Positions 17,109 through 26,682 are shown, counted from the first letter of the stretch. The stretch: 34,805 nucleotides of DNA from Candidatus Bathyarchaeota archaeon (GCA_026015035.1 JAOZHB010000027.1:1-34805); one strand, 5' to 3'. A program made the numbers and translations. Notes: generated from the letters alone by a model not told the origin.

Positions 17109-17241
17109 ATACTGCATTTGCCCTTTCTGGTTATGTCTGGCTACTGTTTTGCTTGGGTGACCAAAAGCTATATAATTCCTTCCATCTACTAATAAAAACC
17201 TCTTAAGTTAGACTGTTTAGAGCATTTCATGAAGGCGAGGC

Positions 17242-18459
17242 ATGAATACTATGAGTATAGCGATTCTCTACGAATACGCGGAGACTGATGAGCTGGGGAT
17301 TCGGATGACGGCTGAGGAGATGGGCGTCGACCTAGTGTACATCCCCTTCCGTAAAATAGCCGTGTCCATAGGTGACGACGGCTACAGCTTCAGGAGTAAG
17401 GGCCGCGATTTCTTCAATCGGATTGAAGGCGTTAATTCGGTGTTGAATCGAACCCAGAGTAAGAACCGAAGGATGTATGCCGCCAGCCTCTTCGAGGCCT
17501 TAGGCCGATACGTGGTCAACCCCTTGTCCGTGGAATACGTGTGTTTTAGCAAGTTCAGGACCTTGGTCGAGTTTTGGAGGAGGAACATCCGCATTCCCAA
17601 GACCGTCTATATTCCCTGCGACGCCTACGATAAGACCGTTACGGGGATTGAAATCCGCAACGAAGAGGACATCGCCAGCCTCATCCAAATGAATCTGGGG
17701 GCTGGAAACGTCGTTCTCAAACCTGACGGCGGTACCCACGGGAAGGATGTGCGACTCGCCAAAGACCTCGATTCCTTAACCGAAATGCTTTCCACCACCT
17801 CACCCTCCATCATAAACCCGCTGGGTTTTGTGGCCCAAGAGTTCGTCGAAAAATGGTTTTATGACTTGCGAATCATCGTCTACAAAGTCCGTGGGAAACC
17901 CCCGTTCTGTTACCCAACGGCATTAGCGCGAGCAGGCTTCAAGGACTTTCGAACGAACACCTATTTGGGAAACATGGTCTTCGGCGTCGAACTCCCCGCT
18001 GAAGTCAGGGAAGCCTCGATTCGAGGCGCTAAGGCCGTTGGAGGTGAGAGCGAGGCTTGGCTGCTGGCCATGGACGGCATGTTTAACATTGGCGAAGACC
18101 GCGACGTCGACGATGAATACGTCAAGGCTGAATTGGAAAAGCTGGTTCCCCCGTTTGACAAGGTGAAACAGGTCAAGCAGAATAAAATGAAGAACCGGGA
18201 CTTTCCCGCGTGGAGCCGAATGCTGGAGAACGCGTATCAAGACTATATGGACACCGAGGCCTACGCGAACGTTCGAAGTGTAATCAGTGAGAGCATGGAA
18301 CGATGCAAGGACAGCGTCATCTTCCACGAAACCAATTCCTGCCCTGAATTCTGGGAGCAGACGCGGATTATCGCAGGCATCAACGTGGCAGTTCCCTTGA
18401 TCGAGTGCGCGCAAAGCGTGGACGGCTGGAGCTACTACCAGCGGATAAAAGATTATTAG
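17242..18459 (+). CDS. lysX: LysX/ArgX-family ATP-grasp ligase acting on LysW
   Basis: RimK/LysX-like ATP-grasp (VVLKPDGGTHGKDV, C-terminal ETNSCPEFWEQTRIIAGINVAVPLIE) directly upstream of lysYZJK homologs. Confidence 0.85.
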   Translation: MNTMSIAILYEYAETDELGIRMTAEEMGVDLVYIPFRKIAVSIGDDGYSFRSKGRDFFNRIEGVNSVLNRTQSKNRRMYAASLFEALGRYVVNPLSVEYVCFSKFRTLVEFWRRNIRIPKTVYIPCDAYDKTVTGIEIRNEEDIASLIQMNLGAGNVVLKPDGGTHGKDVRLAKDLDSLTEMLSTTSPSIINPLGFVAQEFVEKWFYDLRIIVYKVRGKPPFCYPTALARAGFKDFRTNTYLGNMVFGVELPAEVREASIRGAKAVGGESEAWLLAMDGMFNIGEDRDVDDEYVKAELEKLVPPFDKVKQVKQNKMKNRDFPAWSRMLENAYQDYMDTEAYANVRSVISESMERCKDSVIFHETNSCPEFWEQTRIIAGINVAVPLIECAQSVDGWSYYQRIKDY

Positions 18460-18501
18460 CCGAGAGACGACCCCTATTCTTTAAAGCATCGGAGTGAAAA
18501 G

Positions 18502-19563
18502 GTGGAGACCGTGCGGGTTGGCATAATCGGTGGCACAGGCTACGTCGGCGGCGAACTGCTACGCCTGTTACTCAACCATCCAAGCGTGGAGATCACCGCG
18601 GTAACGTCGAGGATGCGGGCTGGCGACTACGTCTATCGCGTTCACCCAAATCTGAGAACGCGTACACGGCTCAAATTTGTCCCCATGGACTTGGAACAGG
18701 TTACTGAAGCCTGTGACTTCGTCTTCGCAGCGACGCCCCACGGGGCAGCCGTGGACTTGGTGCCCCCTCTCCTTGAGCGGGGTCTAAGGGTCATCGACAT
18801 GAGTGCAGATTATCGTCTTAAGAACCCTGCGGATTATGATCGATGGTATGGCTGGACCCACGGTCATCCCGAGCTTTTAAGCGAGGCCGTGTATGGGCTT
18901 CCCGAGCTTCATCGCGAAGAGATACGGAAGGCGCGCCTCGTCGCATGTCCCGGGTGTATGTCCACCGCCTCCATCCTGGGGTTAGCGCCCCTTATGAAGA
19001 CGAAGGTTGTTGAGGAAAAGCGGATCGTTGTGGATGCTCACATGGGGTCCTCAGGCGGCGGAGCCACGCCCACACCTGCCTCCCATCACCCTGAACGGTT
19101 TGGCGGGATAAGGGCGTACAACGTTGAAGGTCACCGACACCTAGCCGAGATTGAGCAGGAGCTTAATCTGCTCTCTGATGAGGCCGTCGCGGTCTCCTTC
19201 ACCGCCCACGCCGTTAACATGGTCCGAGGCATCTTAGCCACCATCCATGTATTCCCGAAGACGCAGTTGACGGTTCCCGAGGTTTGGAGGCTCTATCGTC
19301 CCTTCTACAAGGGTGAGCCCTTTGTACGCCTCGTCCGGGATGTCAGGGGCCTGTATCGCCTTCCCAACCCCAACATCGTTATCGGCTCTAATTACTGTGA
19401 CGTGGGCTTCGAGTTGGACAGCCACATCAATCACCTAGTCGTTCTCTCCGCCATCGATAACATGATGAAGGGCGCGTCTGGCCAAGGCGTCCAATGCTTG
19501 AACATAATGCTCGGTGTGGATGAGCGAACGGGCTTAACAAATCTTGGGTTCCACCCCATGTGA
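18502..19563 (+). CDS. lysY: LysW-glutamate/aminoadipate semialdehyde dehydrogenase (LysY/ArgC family)
   Basis: VGIIGGTGYVGGELLRLLLNHP; VACPGCMSTASILGLAPL. Confidence 0.93.
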   Translation: METVRVGIIGGTGYVGGELLRLLLNHPSVEITAVTSRMRAGDYVYRVHPNLRTRTRLKFVPMDLEQVTEACDFVFAATPHGAAVDLVPPLLERGLRVIDMSADYRLKNPADYDRWYGWTHGHPELLSEAVYGLPELHREEIRKARLVACPGCMSTASILGLAPLMKTKVVEEKRIVVDAHMGSSGGGATPTPASHHPERFGGIRAYNVEGHRHLAEIEQELNLLSDEAVAVSFTAHAVNMVRGILATIHVFPKTQLTVPEVWRLYRPFYKGEPFVRLVRDVRGLYRLPNPNIVIGSNYCDVGFELDSHINHLVVLSAIDNMMKGASGQGVQCLNIMLGVDERTGLTNLGFHPM

Positions 19564-19569
19564 TGTACC

Positions 19570-20379
19570 ATGTTGATTGTGGCGAAAGCTGGCGGAAACG
19601 TGCTGAAAGACGGGGTTCCTGAACCCGTCATCCACGACATCGAGGCCACTGTTTCCGCCCATCGACTGGTCTTCGTACACGGTGGAGGCGTCGAAGTAAC
19701 CGACATCGCTACCCAGCTGGGTAAGCCCCAGAAGTTTGTAGTCTCCCCCCAAGGTTTCAGAAGCCGCTACACCGACCGGGAAACCGTCGAGATTTACACC
19801 ATGGTCATGGTGGGGAAGCTCAACTCCCAGATCGTCACGGCCCTCGAAAGCCACGGTATCTCCGCAGTGGGCCTCTCTGGGCTGGATGGGCGGCTCATTC
19901 AAGCCACGCGTAAGAAGCGGCTCATCATCATGGATGAACGGGGAAGGAGACGGGTGATCGATGGCGGCTACACGGGAACGATAAACGAAGTGAACACGAC
20001 GCTTCTCAACCTCCTCCTCGAAAGGGGGTATGTGCCTGTGGTGGCTCCCGTGGCCACCAGTGAGGAATTCGAGCCTTTGAACGTGGATGGAGATAGGAGC
20101 GCGGCCTATGTCGCAGGCTTTTTGAAGGCCGATAAACTTGTCCTGTTGACCGACGTTGAGGGCCTGCTCATCGATGGAAGGGTCGTGTCAAAGCTGAATG
20201 CACATGAGGCGCGGGAACTGCTTCCAAAGATCGGTCCGGGAATGATTACCAAGATCTATGCTTCCCTCGAGGCCCTCGACATGGGGGTGAGTGAGGTCAT
20301 CATCAGCTCAGGCCTCATCGAAAAGCCTATTTCCTCTGCGATCGAGAATAAATGTGGAACGGTGATTAGACGTGAATGA
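19570..20379 (+). CDS. lysZ: LysW-glutamate/aminoadipate kinase (LysZ/ArgB family)
   Basis: AAK-family kinase: VFVHGGGVEVTDIATQLG, VNGDRSA-like NVDGDRSAAYVAGFLKADKLVLLTDVEG. Confidence 0.93.
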   Translation: MLIVAKAGGNVLKDGVPEPVIHDIEATVSAHRLVFVHGGGVEVTDIATQLGKPQKFVVSPQGFRSRYTDRETVEIYTMVMVGKLNSQIVTALESHGISAVGLSGLDGRLIQATRKKRLIIMDERGRRRVIDGGYTGTINEVNTTLLNLLLERGYVPVVAPVATSEEFEPLNVDGDRSAAYVAGFLKADKLVLLTDVEGLLIDGRVVSKLNAHEARELLPKIGPGMITKIYASLEALDMGVSEVIISSGLIEKPISSAIENKCGTVIRRE

Positions 20380-21571
20380 GAAGGAAATAATTGACATCGA
20401 ACAGACATGTATGGCGAACACCTATTCGAAGAGACCCGTGGTCATCGTAAAGGGTAGGGGCGCCACGTTGTGGGACGTGAATGGACAGGAATACATTGAC
20501 TGCATGGGCGCGTACGGCGTCTGCGTAGTCGGCCACAGCCACCCAAGGGTGGTTGATGCCATCCAGCAGCAGGCTGCAAGCCTCATTGCCTGCCACAGCT
20601 CCCTCTACAACGATGCCCGGTCAACCTTTCTGAAGAAAATCGTGGACGTCACCCCGAAGGAGTTGAACAAGGCCTTTCTCGCCAACAGTGGAACGGAGAC
20701 TGTGGAGGCCGCCATCAAGCTAGCGCGGAAGCACACGGGGAAGACCGAGATCATCGCCTTCATGGGAGGCTACCACGGAAAGACGTTCGGCAGCCTATCA
20801 GCCACGTGGAACAAGCGGTACCGAACACCCTTCGAACCCCTCGTTCCAGGCTTCAAACATGTTCCCTACGGGCGACCTGAACGGGTAAAGGCCGCAGTGA
20901 CGGATGAGACCGCCGCCATCTTAGTCGAACCCATCCAAGGCGAGGGCGGAATCAAGGTGCCACCAAACGGCTTTCTCGGCGAGTTACGGGAGATCTGCGA
21001 CGCGAAGGGAGCATTGCTGATCTGCGATGAGGTTCAAACGGGGTTAGGTCGAACAGGACGATTCTTCGCCAGCGAGCACTTCAACGTCGTCCCCGACGTG
21101 ATGTGTCTCGCCAAGGCGGTGGGCGGCGGTGTTCCCATCGGCGTAATGGTTGCCAAGGAGGAAGTAATGGCGTCCCTGAAGCTGGGGGATCACTCCAGCA
21201 CCTTCGGAGGTAACCCCCTGACCTGCGCAGCTGCCTCCGCAGCCGTAGACGTGGTGGTTGAGGAGCGACTTCATGAGCGAGCAGCCAGCCTTGGAACGTA
21301 TTTTATGGCGAAGTTGAAGGAGCTACAGGAAAAGTACAGGCTTGTGCGGGAGGTTCGGGGAATGGGCCTAATGATCGGCATGGAATTTCGCTTTGACGTG
21401 TATAACCTAATTCTGGGCGCCTTAAAGCAAGGTGTCCTCGTTTTGGATGCTGGGAGAAACGTGCTCCGCTTCCTACCCCCCCTCGTCATTTCAAAAGATC
21501 AGCTCAACCGCGTAATCGAGGTCTTGGACGCGGTGATTGGGGAGGAGGAACGTGCGAGAGTACGCCGTTGA
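20372..21571 (+). CDS. lysJ: LysW-ornithine/lysine aminotransferase (LysJ/ArgD family)
   Basis: Class III aminotransferase: FLANSGTETVEAAIKLAR, LICDEVQTGLGRTGRFFASEHFNVVPDVMCLAKAVGGG. Confidence 0.94.
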   Translation: MNEKEIIDIEQTCMANTYSKRPVVIVKGRGATLWDVNGQEYIDCMGAYGVCVVGHSHPRVVDAIQQQAASLIACHSSLYNDARSTFLKKIVDVTPKELNKAFLANSGTETVEAAIKLARKHTGKTEIIAFMGGYHGKTFGSLSATWNKRYRTPFEPLVPGFKHVPYGRPERVKAAVTDETAAILVEPIQGEGGIKVPPNGFLGELREICDAKGALLICDEVQTGLGRTGRFFASEHFNVVPDVMCLAKAVGGGVPIGVMVAKEEVMASLKLGDHSSTFGGNPLTCAAASAAVDVVVEERLHERAASLGTYFMAKLKELQEKYRLVREVRGMGLMIGMEFRFDVYNLILGALKQGVLVLDAGRNVLRFLPPLVISKDQLNRVIEVLDAVIGEEERARVRR

Positions 21572-22676
21572 TCTCCTCCAAAACATGCTCCGCCTCTACA
21601 GTCCCACGGGAGAGGAGGCAGCGCTCTCCAGCTTTCTAGTTAAAGAAATGGAGAGGCTGGGACTTCAATCGTGGCGAGATGAGGCGGGCAACGCCGTCGG
21701 AGAATTTGGCTCTGGCGAGCCCGTCATCCTCCTCTGCGGCCACATGGACACCGTTCCCGGTGTGCTCCCCATCAAACTGGAAGACGGAAAACTCTACGGT
21801 CGGGGCGCTGTGGACGCGAAGACACCCCTCGCCGCCATGATTGCAGCGTCTTCCCGTCTCGTAAAGGAGGGGTTTTCGGGTCGGATTCTCGTGGTTGGGG
21901 CCGTTGAGGAGGAGGGCGTTGGGCGGGGCGTGAAGCACCTCGTCGAAACGGGGGTGACCGCCGATTACGCGATTTTCGGCGAGCCCAGCGGCATCGAAAA
22001 CATCACCATCGCCTACAAGGGAAGCCTTCACCTCAAGATTAAGTGTGAAACCACGACGGGGCATTCATCGGCTCCCTGGCTCTACAAAAACGCCATCGAA
22101 GAAGTCTTCAAAATCTATGAGCAGATTAAAGGTGTTCAATTCACCCAAGAAAAAGCAGAGAGCCGATTCTACTCTGTCACCTCCAGCGTTACAAAAATTG
22201 AGGGTGGCAACGAGTTTTCCACAGTCCCCTCCAGCGCGGGCCTCCATATCAACCTGAGAGTTCCTCCCACCCTATCTATTGAGACGGTTCTAGACGCGGT
22301 TTACAAGGTGATTGAGGACTACCGCGGGGACAACGCTGGAGTGGATGTGCGTCTATGGGTGATAGATTCCTGCCCCCCCTACGAGGCAGATAAAAACTCT
22401 ATCCTCGTCCGCTCCATAGCCTACGCCATCCGACGGGTGAGGAAGAGTCAAGCAGTCTTAGTCAGGAGAACGGGGAGTGGTGACATGAATATCTTTGGGT
22501 CTGCAAGACACGTTCCCGTTGTTACATATGGGGCGGGGGACGCCCACCTCGACCACACGCCTGACGAGTACGTCGTGGTCGACGAGTACTTGGACAGCAT
22601 TAGAATCCTCTGTGAAGGCGTGAAAAAACTCGTGGAACTACACATCAAAACAACAAGAAACGTGGGGACAAAGTAG
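21552..22676 (+). CDS. lysK: LysW-lysine/ornithine hydrolase (LysK, M20 family)
   Basis: M20 metallopeptidase motifs VILLCGHMDTVPG, GRGAVDAKTPLAAM; likely GTG start at 21552 (MREYAV), track ORF starts at 21537. Confidence 0.9.
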   Translation: MREYAVDLLQNMLRLYSPTGEEAALSSFLVKEMERLGLQSWRDEAGNAVGEFGSGEPVILLCGHMDTVPGVLPIKLEDGKLYGRGAVDAKTPLAAMIAASSRLVKEGFSGRILVVGAVEEEGVGRGVKHLVETGVTADYAIFGEPSGIENITIAYKGSLHLKIKCETTTGHSSAPWLYKNAIEEVFKIYEQIKGVQFTQEKAESRFYSVTSSVTKIEGGNEFSTVPSSAGLHINLRVPPTLSIETVLDAVYKVIEDYRGDNAGVDVRLWVIDSCPPYEADKNSILVRSIAYAIRRVRKSQAVLVRRTGSGDMNIFGSARHVPVVTYGAGDAHLDHTPDEYVVVDEYLDSIRILCEGVKKLVELHIKTTRNVGTK

Positions 22677-22804
22677 AGGCCGCTGAGTCATCAGAACGCG
22701 TGAATGGAAACGCGAAGAGAGTGGAACCTTAAAAACAATATAAACTACGATGATAATACCGTGTGAATTCACTCACGTCTCACCGTGAAATATGGCGATC
22801 GAAT

Positions 22805-23335
22805 ATGGATACGATGGAAGTTAAAGGGGTTCTGGAAGAGGGAGCCGTGATTATTCAAAGCCTTGAAGACGCGGAACCGCTTCTGCAGGGGGGATATGGC
22901 ACACGCCGCGATGAGGAAGCGGGCTCCCTTCTCACCTCGTGGGAGGCTCTTTACCTCCTCGCTGAGGATCGACTCAAAGTATTCGATGCCGCGACGGGTG
23001 AAGAGCTGGACTTCCAAGTCCTGTTAAGCAAGTTCAGAGGTGCTGATCCTGAGGTGTGGACCAGATACCTCATCTACCGGGACTTGAGGAAACGGGGCTA
23101 CGTCGTTCGAGATGGCATGGGCGTGGGTATAGACTTTCGACTCTATGCCCGAGGAACTTACGGCGAAAAGGCAGCGAAATACATGGTCTACGCTGTCTGC
23201 GAGGGAACTCCCATCCCCGTCCAGAAGCTTCAGGAAGCCCTCCGCATCGCTCTCAACATGAAAAAGCGACTCATCGTCGCCGTGATGGATCGACGGGGAG
23301 AAATCGTCTACTATTCCCTCGGAACCTTCAGCTGA
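22805..23335 (+). CDS. endA: tRNA-intron splicing endonuclease
   Basis: YLIYRDLRKRGYVVRDGMGVGIDFRLYARG and AAKYMVYAV; start placed at internal ATG (MDTMEV). Confidence 0.9.
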   Translation: MDTMEVKGVLEEGAVIIQSLEDAEPLLQGGYGTRRDEEAGSLLTSWEALYLLAEDRLKVFDAATGEELDFQVLLSKFRGADPEVWTRYLIYRDLRKRGYVVRDGMGVGIDFRLYARGTYGEKAAKYMVYAVCEGTPIPVQKLQEALRIALNMKKRLIVAVMDRRGEIVYYSLGTFS

Positions 23336-23553
23336 CAGCACGCATCTGAACGACATACTCTCTCTGATACCTTAAAAGCTAACCCGTTTATCCCGTTTTT
23401 ACGGGAGACGTATGGATCATCCGCTCTCCTATTTGCGTTAGTAGTCGCCCTCGTATTCAAAAGAAGCAAAGGGAGGGATGTGGTTCGTTGCGTGGAACCC
23501 ACTAGTTTGCACGAGAGGACTGATAAAAAAGGATTGAATGACTGTTGTTGTAT

Positions 23554-23877
23554 TCATCGACGGGTGTAGGATACGATGCCGCCGATTACTGCCATTAACG
23601 CGACGAGGAACAGGATTCCTGGCCACCAGAAGTCGTAGTACCACAGAACGGCTAGGCCTATAATAAAGACGCCGCCCGATATAGCTCCCCACAATCCAGT
23701 ACCAGACCCCTCTGGGCCGAAACATGCTTTCCGTTCATCCCGATATCCACGTCTAAACGTAACGGGCTCTGCTTTCGTCGGGGTTACTGGAGCTCCACAG
23801 TGAGGGCAGAACGCATCGCCCTCTTCCACTTCCTTTCCACAACTTTGACAATACGGCAAGCAGAAACTCACCTTCAC
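23554..23877 (-). CDS. Zinc-ribbon plus transmembrane protein
   Basis: N-terminal YCQSCGKEVEEGDAFCPHCGAP, then two hydrophobic segments; TATA-like run attatatatataac upstream on minus strand at about 23906-23920. Confidence 0.7.
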   Translation of the reverse strand: MKVSFCLPYCQSCGKEVEEGDAFCPHCGAPVTPTKAEPVTFRRGYRDERKACFGPEGSGTGLWGAISGGVFIIGLAVLWYYDFWWPGILFLVALMAVIGGIVSYTRR

Positions 23878-24017
23878 TATTCCATACTAATATTACTGAA
23901 GTGTTATATATATAATTAATACTGGAGGGACCTCAAAGAGTTTCGCGCATTCTTCAGCAGTTCCTACTATACCCGACTCTTTCACTTCTGACTCGTAACC
24001 GAACAGCTTTATCTTGT

Positions 24018-24025
24018 CTAGCTAG
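24018..24025. repeat. CTAGCTAG palindrome
   Basis: About 18 nt past the stop of the HD-domain gene. Confidence 0.65.
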
Positions 24026-24042
24026 CAATGACTCTTTATGCA

Positions 24043-24834
24043 TCATATTTCAAACAGTTCGATGACTTTTGCTTCCTTTTCCCCGGTTATCCTGGCGACG
24101 ACGTGGATATAATTCTCTAAGCCCGAGTTTCTGATCTTGTTTCTCAATAACTCGTCGACCTGAAATATGCCGGCGGAACCGGTCATCGATATGTTGATTA
24201 TCACGGGCTTATCCCCGCCCTCCTCGATTTTCACCCGCTTAATGGAGAGAGCGGAGACGGAGTGAATGTTGATTTTTCCCGCCTCGAACGGAATTCGCGC
24301 TCGTCCCTGCTCCATGTCTACGGCATCTGCTACCCTGACAACCCCTGCCTCGATGGTCAGGGGTCTCATCTGATGGTGATGGGTCGAGAGGGCATGAAGG
24401 ATCTCTGACGTCAAAATGACCGCTTGTGTCTCATCGTACATCGATCCGAGGTAGCTCTCTAGAAAGCCCACCGATAGAAAGATGCTGTGCTCATCATGCT
24501 TTTCTCGTTCAACGGCCATCCCGAGATCGTGGAGGACCGAAGCAAGCACCACGACGACTTCCGCGTCCTCATCCGTTAAACCGTAGTCCTTGACGACGTT
24601 GGGGACCACCCCACGCTTCATCAGGATCCGCAGAATCTTCAAAGCCGAGTTCGCCACGATCTTGACGTGGGTTGGCCCGTGATCGGAGTATCCCATGCGG
24701 TCGATAGCCATCACGTTGGCGCATCTCCAAAAGGTCTGTATCCGAACGTCCTCACTGATCGTCTGCATCAACGTCTTAAGTTTCTCGTTTTTCCCGCAGG
24801 GAACCCTTAGAATATTACGCGACAGAGTTTCCAC
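24043..24834 (-). CDS. HD-domain metal-dependent phosphohydrolase
   Basis: GYSDHGPTHVKIVAN, VLASVLHDLGMAVEREKHDEHS. Confidence 0.82.
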   Translation of the reverse strand: METLSRNILRVPCGKNEKLKTLMQTISEDVRIQTFWRCANVMAIDRMGYSDHGPTHVKIVANSALKILRILMKRGVVPNVVKDYGLTDEDAEVVVVLASVLHDLGMAVEREKHDEHSIFLSVGFLESYLGSMYDETQAVILTSEILHALSTHHHQMRPLTIEAGVVRVADAVDMEQGRARIPFEAGKINIHSVSALSIKRVKIEEGGDKPVIINISMTGSAGIFQVDELLRNKIRNSGLENYIHVVARITGEKEAKVIELFEI

Positions 24835-25064
24835 CTCACTAGGTTACACTAGACCAATGGGGCTTTTAAACTCGTGGTTTGCTTTCTCCAACGCAAGAAT
24901 CGCAAGATTAGTATTGACGACCTCGCTCGCGTGTGTGTAGTTGTCTTCCCAATCAGAAGGAGTAATCTATAGTAGCTACTTTCTATAAGCTAGTTAGGAT
25001 TTACGGCATCCATTAATGCTTCAATTCTTGTACTTCATAAACGTGGTAAACTGTTATGCTTACA

Positions 25065-25217
25065 TCATAAATGCTGAAGAGTCAAGCCACGAAGGAGGTA
25101 CATCATCTCTACACCACCAACAAGGCTACGGTAAATATACCTCGATAAAAGCATCGTTGCAGATAAAAATAATGCTGTGAAACCCAACAGTAGACTGATA
25201 AAATGTTTCTGTTTCAT
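25065..25217 (-). CDS. Possible 50-aa membrane miniprotein (antisense to an alternative 54-aa plus-strand ORF, 25016-25180)
   Basis: MKQKHFISLLLGFTALFLSATMLLSRYIYRSLVGGVEMMYLLRGLTLQHL*; TATA-like gtatac about 35 nt upstream. Confidence 0.3.
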   Translation of the reverse strand: MKQKHFISLLLGFTALFLSATMLLSRYIYRSLVGGVEMMYLLRGLTLQHL

Positions 25218-25242
25218 GTCCTGTTAGACTTGTGATCCCTGT

Positions 25243-25252
25243 TAGCTAGCTA
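25243..25252. repeat. TAGCTAGCTA palindrome
   Basis: Upstream of the 50-aa minus-strand ORF. Confidence 0.7.
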
Positions 25253-25365
25253 TTGTATACTTTTGAGTGCAGTGTCTTGCAGTGTAGACATCCAGCTTAA
25301 GTATCGATGCCACTGATTGTCGTTACAGAGAAGATAGTAAAAATTGAAAAAAGGAGGAAAATAAC

Positions 25366-25619
25366 TTGAAGCGCGCGCGCGCTCAACTAAAGCTGGCTAC
25401 TCTCGAGTATAAGGGTGCGATTCTTAAAAGTGGGAAGGCCATTGGTGGAAGTTTGGTGGGGGCGGCGGAATCATCGAAGTCGACTCCCTTGAAGAACTTG
25501 CGGCTATCCTCGGTAACGCCCCAAACGCGGGATTCGTTCGTTACGAGGTACATGGATTAACTACGCTCGAAGCAACGAAAAAAGTGATACAGCAACAACT
25601 TGAAGGGCTCAGAAGCTAG
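25366..25619 (+). pseudogene. YCII/muconolactone-isomerase-like small protein, N-terminally abbreviated and -1 frameshifted
   Basis: Frame 1 LKLATLEYKGAILKSGKAIGGSLVG continues in another frame as GGGGIIEVDSLEELAAILGNAPNAGFVRYEVHGLTTLEATKKVIQQQLEGLRS*; shift maps to GTGGGGGC near 25456-25463; AAGGAGG upstream of TTG. Confidence 0.6.
25370..25383. repeat. AGCGCGCGCGCGCT palindrome
   Basis: Perfect 14-bp palindrome at the 5' end of the frameshifted YCII-like gene. Confidence 0.8.
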
Positions 25620-25631
25620 GTAGCTAGCTAC
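25620..25631. repeat. GTAGCTAGCTAC palindrome
   Basis: Begins on the base after the TAG stop at 25617-25619. Confidence 0.8.
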
Positions 25632-25690
25632 TCTGCTAGAAAAATGAACTCCTTCTTTTTGATTCTCCGTCCTTATTTCAAATCGAAATC

Positions 25691-26647
25691 GTGAGGGAGC
25701 GAATATCCGTGAATACTGCTAACGTAATTCAAAAACAAAATCTCTTCCAGCAGGGACGGTGTCCCGAGTGTAGCGGCAGCGAGTTTGTGACGGACAAGGA
25801 GACCGGTGAGATCGCGTGCAGCCAATGCGGCCTCGTTCTCCAGGAAAAGGTCCTCGACCAGAAGCCCGAGTGGCGAGCCTTCACCCCCGAAGAGACGCGG
25901 AAGAAGGTCCGGACCGGTCCCCCCATCAGCCTCAAACGATTCGACATGGGCCTCTCTACTACCTTCCGCCCCTACAAGGACTCCTACGGTCGATCCCTCC
26001 CCATGCACGCACGCCTCAAGATGACTCGGCTGCGCAAGTGGAACAACCGCGCCCGCGTCCAATCCTCCGCTCAGCGGAACCTCTCCCAGGCCATGAACGA
26101 GCTTACCCGCCTCTCCGACAAACTCCACACCCCCGCGAGTGTCGAGGAGAACGCGTCCCTCATCTACCGGAAGGCCTTGGACAAGGGGTTGATCCGGGGA
26201 CGCTCCATCAAGAGCATCGCCGCTGCTTCCCTATATGCGGCATGCAGGTTAGAGAGTACGCCACGAAGCCTTAAGGAAGTTGCAGAGGCAAGTACGAGGC
26301 GACGAAAAGAGATCTCAAGAGGCTATAGACTTCTACAACAAAACCTCAACATCAGGATGCCTGTGGACGATCCAGCTAAATATGTCTCAAAAATCGCTTC
26401 ACGTGTACGGCTTGACCAAACAACTGAAAATCTCGCGATAAGGCTCCTTCAAAAGGCGAAAAAAATTAAGGAGGATGTCGGAAAAGGCCCCACAGGCATA
26501 GCGGCCGCAGCGTTATATATTGCCGCTATCATGAACGAGAGCAAGGTGACCCAGAGAGAACTCGCTAAGGCTGCGGGTGTAACAGAGGTCACTGTTCGAA
26601 ACCGCTATGGTGGACTTAATAAGAGTCTTGATTTGGGATTGAAATGA
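25691..26647 (+). CDS. tfb: Transcription initiation factor B (TFB)
   Basis: Zn-ribbon CPECSGSEFVTDKETGEIACSQCG and two cyclin-like repeats (SIAAASLYAACR; GIAAAALYIAAIMN). Confidence 0.96.
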   Translation: MRERISVNTANVIQKQNLFQQGRCPECSGSEFVTDKETGEIACSQCGLVLQEKVLDQKPEWRAFTPEETRKKVRTGPPISLKRFDMGLSTTFRPYKDSYGRSLPMHARLKMTRLRKWNNRARVQSSAQRNLSQAMNELTRLSDKLHTPASVEENASLIYRKALDKGLIRGRSIKSIAAASLYAACRLESTPRSLKEVAEASTRRRKEISRGYRLLQQNLNIRMPVDDPAKYVSKIASRVRLDQTTENLAIRLLQKAKKIKEDVGKGPTGIAAAALYIAAIMNESKVTQRELAKAAGVTEVTVRNRYGGLNKSLDLGLK

Positions 26648-26682
26648 GTTCCTAGGGGCCAAACGTCCTTCATTTTCAAGGT

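Noticed and set aside
12993-17110. CRISPR array interpretation of the repeated palindromes
   Set aside because: Repeats are 8-14 bp, irregularly spaced, with no constant-length spacers and no cas genes in the window.
20718-20729. AAGCTAGCGCGG inside lysJ as another palindrome copy
   Set aside because: Only the 6-bp GCTAGC core; encodes conserved aminotransferase residues (KLARK), so likely chance.
25673-26274. Several long ORFs overlapping the 5' half of tfb
   Set aside because: Alternative-frame products of its high-GC3 half; used only as evidence of the compositional break.
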